NCBI RefSeq assembly: GCF_019457915.1
Contig: NZ_JAHZSS010000003.1
Coordinates: 267,873-331,872, forward strand
DNA length: 64,000 nt
From: Neiella holothuriorum
GTDB taxonomy: Bacteria > Pseudomonadota > Gammaproteobacteria > Enterobacterales > Neiellaceae
Direction: 5' to 3'
Part shown: one piece after another, positions 59,254 through 64,000 of the stretch
How positions within the stretch are numbered: the stretch's first letter is position 1
Layout: every line of letters begins with the position of its first letter
The notes under the pieces: generated by a model
What the model was told of the DNA's origin: nothing
Databases searched by the model: none
What the model saw: the letters and a program-made list of their open reading frames with translations, nothing else
Program-made: the position numbers and the translations under genes

Positions 59254-60639
59254 TTAGCCGCGTTCGCGCCACACTTTGAATTGGCGACCTTTAATTTTTC
59301 CTTCGGTCAATTTATTAAACGCAAGCTTGGCCACATCACGCTGAACGGCAACGTAAGCCACAAATGTTTGCACGTCGATTTTACCGATTTGATCACCGTT
59401 AATGCCCTGCCCGCCGGTTAATGCGCCAACAATGTCGCCAGGACGAACTTTTTGCTTTTTACCGCCGTCAATACACAGCATCGCCATGCTCGGTTTGCGC
59501 GGTGATGGTTGACCTTCAAGTGCTGGCAGTGCGAGCGGATCGGTTGAAGAGCCAATGTACTCTTCTAGCATTGCCAGCTTGTAACCCTCTTTATCGTTTG
59601 ACAGTGTAAGCGCTAAGCCTTTACTACCGGCTCTGCCTGTTCGCCCGATTCGATGAACATGCACTTCAGGATCATGGGCGACATGATAATTAACCACCGC
59701 GTCCAATGAATCGATGTCTAAGCCACGCGCTGCTACGTCGGTTGCAACAAGGATAGAAGCACTCTTGTTGCTGAATCGGATAAGGGTTTTGTCGCGTGCT
59801 TTTTGCTCCATGTCGCCGTGCAATGCAACGGCGCTGAAGCCATCTTCGACAAGGTAGTCTGCAACTTCTTGAGTTTCTTGTTTGGTATTACAAAAGACGA
59901 CAGCCGACTCAGGTTGGAAGTGAAGCAGCAATAGTTGTAATGCATCATATCGATTGGCAGCATCGGTTACTTTATAAAAGCGTTGATCGATGCTGCTTGA
60001 GTCGTGTGTTGCTTCAACTTTAATGGTTTCAGGCTCAGACAGAACGCGCGCTGCAATTTTACTAATTTGTGGTGGAAACGTTGCGCTGAACAACAGAGTC
60101 TGACGATCGTTGGGTGCGTATTCCATGATTGCATCAATTGCCGTCTGAAAACCCATTTCAAGCATCCGGTCGGCTTCATCAAAGACTAAGGTGTTCAGCT
60201 CGTCGAGTACCAACCGGCCTTTTGATAAATGGTCTTCGATGCGACCTGGCGTACCAACAATAATGTGGGCGCCATGCTCTAACGAGCCGATTTGTGGCCC
60301 CATGGGAACGCCGCCACACAAGGTCAGTACCTTAATGTTGTGAATTTGGCGGGCCAGTTTGCGAACTTCTTTGGCGACTTGATCAGCCAGCTCTCGTGTC
60401 GGACAAAGGATCAAGGATTGTACGCGAAAGCGAGACACGTTGAGGTTTTGCAACACGCCGAGGGCAAACGCAGCCGTTTTCCCTGAGCCGGTTTTTGCCT
60501 GCGCAATGACGTCCTTGCCAGTCAAAATAATGGGTAAACTTTGCGCCTGAATCGCGGTTTGCTGTTGATAGCCAAGCGAACTTAAGTTCGCTAAAAGGGC
60601 CGGTTTAAGATTCAAACTTTCAAAATCACTACTAGTCAA
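59254..60639 (-). CDS. dbpA: ATP-dependent RNA helicase DbpA
   Basis: A 461-residue DEAD-box helicase for 50S subunit assembly, activated by 23S rRNA hairpin 92. Motifs: Q-motif TAIQAQSLP, AKTGSGKT, PTRELADQ, DEAD, SATFPP, HRIGRTGRAG. The C-terminal RNA-binding domain (CIDGGKKQKVRPGDIVGALT through KIKGRQFKVW) is specific to DbpA. The frame begins with TTG at 60639, which matches the E. coli N-terminus; no ATG and no clear Shine-Dalgarno are found, suggesting inefficient initiation. Confidence 0.94.
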   Translation of the reverse strand: MTSSDFESLNLKPALLANLSSLGYQQQTAIQAQSLPIILTGKDVIAQAKTGSGKTAAFALGVLQNLNVSRFRVQSLILCPTRELADQVAKEVRKLARQIHNIKVLTLCGGVPMGPQIGSLEHGAHIIVGTPGRIEDHLSKGRLVLDELNTLVFDEADRMLEMGFQTAIDAIMEYAPNDRQTLLFSATFPPQISKIAARVLSEPETIKVEATHDSSSIDQRFYKVTDAANRYDALQLLLLHFQPESAVVFCNTKQETQEVADYLVEDGFSAVALHGDMEQKARDKTLIRFSNKSASILVATDVAARGLDIDSLDAVVNYHVAHDPEVHVHRIGRTGRAGSKGLALTLSNDKEGYKLAMLEEYIGSSTDPLALPALEGQPSPRKPSMAMLCIDGGKKQKVRPGDIVGALTGGQGINGDQIGKIDVQTFVAYVAVQRDVAKLAFNKLTEGKIKGRQFKVWRERG

Positions 60640-60667
60640 GGTGAGGTGCTCGCCAATATAAAATGAA

Positions 60668-60691
60668 GAATACGCCGCTAGCGGCGTATTC
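60668..60691 (-). terminator. 24-bp perfect palindrome between the lysis pair and dbpA
   Basis: Twelve bases GAATACGCCGCT are followed directly by their exact complement, giving a 24-bp perfect palindrome. On the minus strand it lies ~30 bases after the holin stop and is followed by a T-rich segment, so it may terminate the endolysin-holin transcript. It could also be an operator for dbpA, 29 bases downstream. Confidence 0.5.
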
Positions 60692-60722
60692 AGATGGGCG
60701 CGATTGTAGCAGAAAGCGCGGG

Positions 60723-61229
60723 TTAAGTTTTGTTTCTACCGTTGGCCATATTATCGAGCGATTTTTGCTTGTCTTTGCTGCCTTGGCTTGAGCCAAAGTA
60801 GTAGGCGGCTACTTGTGTCGCAATGGTCGTCAACGCGCCGAGAATATATATCACAATGTCTTTAACGCCGTTTTTGTCGATTTCGGATAGGTCGCCTTGA
60901 ATGATCCAAAAATACATAAAAAAGGTGAGCCCGATAATGCCAACCGCCAATAGCGGGTGCACGTTTTTGGCAAGCCAGCTGGCGTGTTCACTTTCTTGTA
61001 CCCTACTTTGATGATCGCGTGCGCTTGCGGTATCAGCCAAGTGTACTTTCTTTTCTTCGAGGCCAAGCGTCGCCATTTCAAGCTCATATTGCATTGATGC
61101 TTTCGCCATCTCTGCTTCAAGGGCTTGACGCTCTTCGTCACTGGTAAAGTTCTTGTCAATGGCATCGCCCACCGCTTCAACCAAGCTACTGGCGCCGGCA
61201 CTAAATAAGTTTGCAAAGAATCCAGCCAT
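60723..61229 (-). CDS. Holin of the 3TM/GTA family
   Basis: A 168-residue protein. An N-terminal helical, acidic part (residues 10-75) precedes SWLAKNVHPLLAVGIIG, a phrase typical of GTA-type 3TM holins, with hydrophobic segments at about 92-110 and 125-146 and a basic C-terminal tail. It would form membrane pores that release the endolysin encoded directly upstream (one-base gap). There are no other phage genes nearby. It may serve phage-type lysis, a holin-dependent secretion route, or be a remnant. Confidence 0.8.
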   Translation of the reverse strand: MAGFFANLFSAGASSLVEAVGDAIDKNFTSDEERQALEAEMAKASMQYELEMATLGLEEKKVHLADTASARDHQSRVQESEHASWLAKNVHPLLAVGIIGLTFFMYFWIIQGDLSEIDKNGVKDIVIYILGALTTIATQVAAYYFGSSQGSKDKQKSLDNMANGRNKT

Positions 61230-61230
61230 A

Positions 61231-61764
61231 CTAAACTCCTTCTAATGTGCGACGAACCCAGCCAAAAAAGTACTTCCGGCTAGCCGAGCGTTTTTCACAA
61301 ATACTGACGTAGCGGCCAATTTTGGCCAATGCGAATGTTGCTAAAAAGGCGCGTTTATCATCTTCGTTAATCTTTGCGATGGTATTGGGGCCAATGACGC
61401 CATCGGCCGTCGCTCCAACAGATATCTGCGCTAATTTGGCGCTGGTTCGGGGGCCTGCGTTAACGGCAAAGTCAAAAATGGACTCGGCGATGTCTTGATC
61501 GTCAATGTCATCGCCACAGACTTTGTCCCAATATAATGTTTCATATAAGGCGTGTACCTTCGTTTGCAGGGCGTCGTCTGAGTCGAGGCTAGCTGGAAAG
61601 TTAGCTTTATTTTTGTGTAAGTCGATATCTACCCAGCCCGGCCATTTGGAATTCCTGTTTCGTGCTATGCCCTTGTAAGTTTCACCACCGGGATCATCAG
61701 GATCGTTAACGTAACCGCCTTCGGCTTTAAGGGTGTGTTCTACCGCTAATTTGAAATTGGCCAT
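61231..61764 (-). CDS. Endolysin-like N-acetylmuramidase (GH108 family)
   Basis: A 177-residue muramidase. EGGYVNDPDDPGGETYKGIA near the N-terminus is the GH108 signature; the first Glu (E16) is the catalytic acid. A C-terminal peptidoglycan-binding region (GATADGVIGPNTIAKI) follows. No signal peptide, so export depends on the holin downstream. I choose ATG 61764 because AAGGA is six bases upstream; another ATG directly precedes it. In Erwinia and Serratia such pairs secrete proteins; in phages they lyse the cell. Confidence 0.88.
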   Translation of the reverse strand: MANFKLAVEHTLKAEGGYVNDPDDPGGETYKGIARNRNSKWPGWVDIDLHKNKANFPASLDSDDALQTKVHALYETLYWDKVCGDDIDDQDIAESIFDFAVNAGPRTSAKLAQISVGATADGVIGPNTIAKINEDDKRAFLATFALAKIGRYVSICEKRSASRKYFFGWVRRTLEGV

Positions 61765-61996
61765 CATGCATCCTTTTGATTGCTACTCATCATTGGGTTT
61801 GCCGTGCTTCAAAGACTAGCTCAGGTTAATTGTTGAGCAATTATTAACCGGGTGTGTTTTAACAGAAGTTATTACTGGTCGACAGTTTGTTATAACCAAT
61901 CGCCTGTAAATGGAATGCTTGTTGATGTTGTTTGTCTATAAAATACAATTACATAATTAAGTTTGGTAACTAGATTTATTCTTGCTCTTAAAAACT

Positions 61997-62020
61997 AAAG
62001 GTGATTTTGATCACATTTTT
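61997..62020 (+). promoter_or_regulatory. CRP-like site 1 upstream of the DUF3718 gene
   Basis: GGTGA-ttttga-TCACA (62000-62015) matches the CRP consensus TGTGA-N6-TCACA at nine of ten positions, with A/T flanks. It is centred about 16 bases before a TTGACA -35-like element at 62023. Confidence 0.6.
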
Positions 62021-62022
62021 GG

Positions 62023-62054
62023 TTGACATAAAGTGTGATGTTGATCAACAATTG
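62023..62054 (+). promoter_or_regulatory. Candidate promoter with overlapping CRP-like site 2
   Basis: TTGACA (62023-62028) and AACAAT (62047-62052) with an 18-base spacer form a possible promoter. A second CRP-like site, TGTGA-tgttga-TCAAC (62034-62049), containing the palindrome GTTGATCAAC, lies inside the spacer, 34 bases (about three helical turns) from site 1. Confidence 0.45.
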
Positions 62055-62133
62055 CGGCCACTGATGAGGAGGGACTCCATCAGCTAATTAAACAAGTTTG
62101 TATTTTTACTTTTTTCTAATGCTGAGGTTTACT

Positions 62134-62415
62134 ATGAAATCCATCTTCGCTGTTGCTGCTACAACTGTTGCTTTACTTTCTACTCCTGCTCTTGCCAACA
62201 CTTCTTTGAAGTTTGTTGCTGCAAACGAAGCGGTTGAGTCTCAAGTTTGTGTTGCTGCTGCAACTCAAGGTCTGCAAGCTGCTGACACTCTGGGTAAAGA
62301 ATTAGGCTTGAACAAGTTCCAAACCCGCAACGTGGTTTGTAACGGCCGTCAGATCAGCGATTTCGCTCGCAAGTACAAGAACGTTGACGCTAAAGACGCA
62401 TCTGTTCAGTCTTAA
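62134..62415 (+). CDS. Exported DUF3718 family protein
   Basis: A 93-residue exported protein: signal peptide (MKSIFAVAATTVALLSTPALA), then a helical domain with two Cys (ESQVCVAAA and RNVVCNGRQI) that should form a disulfide, as in DUF3718. The start at 62134 has GAGG upstream; twelve further in-frame codons lie before it. Codon use is strongly biased (GCT, GTT, CGT, AAC), suggesting high expression, which agrees with the CRP-like promoter region. Function unknown; periplasmic. Confidence 0.85.
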   Translation: MKSIFAVAATTVALLSTPALANTSLKFVAANEAVESQVCVAAATQGLQAADTLGKELGLNKFQTRNVVCNGRQISDFARKYKNVDAKDASVQS

Positions 62416-62442
62416 TGACTAAATAATTACAGAATTTATAAA

Positions 62443-62470
62443 GAGCAGGCTTCGGCCTGCTTTTTTCTTT
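62443..62470 (+). terminator. Terminator after the DUF3718 gene
   Basis: GAGCAGGC-ttcg-GCCTGCTTTTTT: a seven-base GC-rich stem (GCAGGC) with the stable TTCG tetraloop and a T run. Confidence 0.93.
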
Positions 62471-62545
62471 TTTACGCCCTCGTAAACTGATCTTTCTCAC
62501 ACTCCTCACTAAATGGCTTGTTTGCTCGCCTTGCTTTAGATAACA

Positions 62546-62561
62546 ATGAAAACGTTATCAT
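62546..62561 (+). promoter_or_regulatory. LacI-family operator upstream of the symporter gene
   Basis: ATGAAAACGTTATCAT is a 16-bp near-palindrome with the central CpG and AACGTT core typical of LacI/GalR operators. It ends 21 bases before the symporter start, a position suited to repression. No LacI-type gene is in the window. Confidence 0.6.
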
Positions 62562-62582
62562 TGGCTATAAGGTAGTATTCTG

Positions 62583-63911
62583 GTGCCTCCAAACAAACTC
62601 AAACTTAGTGAAAAAATAGGCTACGGCCTCGGTGACGCGGCATTCAATTTTGTTTGGATGACCTTTATTTACTTTCAAATTTACTTCTATACCGACGTGT
62701 TCGGAATTTCCGCTGCCGCGATTGGCACCATGCTTCTTCTGACGCGTGTGTGGGACACCGTAAATGATCCAATTATGGGAATTATTGCGGACCGAACAGA
62801 AACGCGTTGGGGCAAATTTAGGCCGTATTTAATTTTTGGCGCAATACCGCTCGCCATTGTCGCAACATTGGCGTTTACAGCGCCCGATCTATCTGCCAAT
62901 GGTAAATTGGTTTATGCGTATGTGACCTATTTCTTGGTTGGCATGATCTACACCGCGATAAACATCCCTTACTCCTCCATGCTAAGCGTGCTAACAAACG
63001 ATCCGAAAGAACGTGCTGCCTTGTCATCATGGCGATTTATGGGCGCGTACGGAGCGGGTATTTTGGTGCTCTACTTTACGCTCGATTTAGTGGAGCGTTT
63101 TGGCGGCGGCAATGAAGCACTTGGTTTCCAGCGCACGATGGCGCTTTACGGTGTGGTGTTGTGTTGCTTGTTGGTGCTGTGTTTTGCGCTGACTAAAGAA
63201 CGAGTACAGCCTGTTCAGAAAAAGCACGCGTTAAAGAAAGAGATGTTTGAGCTGTTAAAAAGCCCGCCATTTTTGCTGCTTTTTGTGGTTGGTATTTTCG
63301 CGCTTAGTTTTGTCGCGATTCGCAACGGCATAACAATTCATTACTTCAAATATTACTTACAGGACGAAAGTGCCGCTAAATGGTTTTTAGTGGGCGGCTC
63401 GCTTTGTAACTTGCTCGGTGCAGGCGCTACCAATTGGTTGATCCGGTGGGCTGATAAAAAACGCATTTACATCGTACTTAATTTTCTTAATGCGGTGATG
63501 ATGGCGGCTATTTATCTTTGTGGACAATCGAACTTAGTCGCGATTTACGCGCTGCACTTTGTTAGTTCATTTTTGTCGGGGCCAACCGTTCCTATCGTAT
63601 TTGCAATGTATGCCGACATTGTTGACTACCAAGAAGCTCGCAGCGGCTCGCGTTCGTCAGGACTAATCTTTGCGGGCGCTTCATTCGGTCAGAAAATGGG
63701 TTGGACCGTTGGCGGCGCGGCAACTGGCTTTTTATTGGCCTGGTTTGGTTATCAAGCAAACGTTGAGCAATCAGCCGAAACCGTGCATGGTATTTTGTTG
63801 ATGTTTACCGTGATCCCTGGAGTGCTAGCGTTGCTTGGTGGCGTAGCGATGGGCTGGTACCAGCTGACCGAAAAAAAGATGGGCGAGTTACAAGCACAGC
63901 TTGGGTGCTGA
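62583..63911 (+). CDS. GPH-family sugar:cation symporter (MFS-like)
   Basis: A 442-residue, 12-helix transporter of the glycoside-pentoside-hexuronide family (MelB/XynP-like). The N-terminus LSEKIGYGLGDAAFNFVWM, the loop VNDPIMGIIADRTETRWGKFRPY and DIVDYQEARSGSRSSGLIF are family hallmarks. It imports a sugar or oligosaccharide with Na+ or H+. The start is GTG at 62583. The substrate is unknown; the LacI-type operator just upstream suggests induction by its sugar. No hydrolase gene follows within the window. Confidence 0.88.
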   Translation: MPPNKLKLSEKIGYGLGDAAFNFVWMTFIYFQIYFYTDVFGISAAAIGTMLLLTRVWDTVNDPIMGIIADRTETRWGKFRPYLIFGAIPLAIVATLAFTAPDLSANGKLVYAYVTYFLVGMIYTAINIPYSSMLSVLTNDPKERAALSSWRFMGAYGAGILVLYFTLDLVERFGGGNEALGFQRTMALYGVVLCCLLVLCFALTKERVQPVQKKHALKKEMFELLKSPPFLLLFVVGIFALSFVAIRNGITIHYFKYYLQDESAAKWFLVGGSLCNLLGAGATNWLIRWADKKRIYIVLNFLNAVMMAAIYLCGQSNLVAIYALHFVSSFLSGPTVPIVFAMYADIVDYQEARSGSRSSGLIFAGASFGQKMGWTVGGAATGFLLAWFGYQANVEQSAETVHGILLMFTVIPGVLALLGGVAMGWYQLTEKKMGELQAQLGC

Positions 63912-63958
63912 TCACTGCTAATCTGTGCCGTCCTAAAATAAGTTGACGGTTTTTATTA

Positions 63959-63988
63959 AGCCAGCGTTCCTTCAACGCTGGCTTTTTT
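63959..63988 (+). terminator. Terminator after the symporter gene
   Basis: AAGCCAGCGT / ACGCTGGCTT stem with a seven-base loop and T run, 47 bases past the stop. Confidence 0.92.
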
Positions 63989-64000
63989 GTGCACTTGTTC

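Overview
The window looks like a chromosomal segment of a marine-type gammaproteobacterium close to the Alteromonadales. This is inferred from gene content and order: rlmKL-uup-(DUF3466)-rmf-fabA-lonH, mfd next to csiV, lolCDE, comEC-msbA-lpxK-ycaR-kdsB, gltA divergent from sdhCDAB-sucABCD, and exported DUF3718 and CsiV-family proteins typical of Shewanella/Alteromonas/Vibrio relatives. Most of the window is core genome with ordinary operon spacing.

Positions 1-4400 are the accessory, AT-richer part. Three tightly overlapping genes encode the C-terminal part of a superfamily 1 helicase (truncated by the window edge), a 506-residue protein of no recognised family, and a NERD-nuclease/SF1-helicase fusion. 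Just downstream lies a fossil: the end of one reading frame and the first 28 codons of another, still joined by an ATGA overlap, then cut off. This looks like a partly eroded defence island. An ssb gene and sbcDC follow (4558-10225), then a small unknown ORF and a PcfJ-like gene, an intergenic region crowded with GTCAC/GTGAC motifs, and two identical initiator tRNA genes.

Positions 12582-27473 hold rRNA modification (rlmKL), a glutaredoxin-like protein, the ABC-F protein Uup, a secreted DUF3466 protein, ribosome modulation factor (57 aa), fabA, the Lon-like lonH with a coupled 97-aa ORF, csiV, mfd and a PilZ-like protein. Positions 27576-37424 form an envelope-biogenesis block: LolCDE lipoprotein release, a DUF2062 protein, ComEC DNA uptake, MsbA lipid A flippase, LpxK, Trm112-like YcaR and KdsB.

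Positions 37425-50405 contain a very strongly codon-biased short-chain dehydrogenase behind a structured leader, then the TCA cluster: gltA on the minus strand, facing away from sdhCDAB-sucAB-sucCD. The E3 gene lpd is not in the window.

Positions 50403-64000 are a mosaic: a fumarylacetoacetase-family protein with a signal peptide, several small minus-strand genes (YbjQ family, a lipoprotein, hypotheticals), a large periplasmic tricorn-like S41 protease, a phosphoribosyltransferase, dbpA, an isolated endolysin-holin pair with no other phage genes, a DUF3718 exported protein behind two CRP-like sites, and a GPH-family sugar symporter with a LacI-type operator. No CRISPR array, rRNA gene, transposase or integrase was found. 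The best candidates for something undescribed are the helicase/unknown/NERD-helicase operon at the left end and the orphan lysis pair at 60723-61764.
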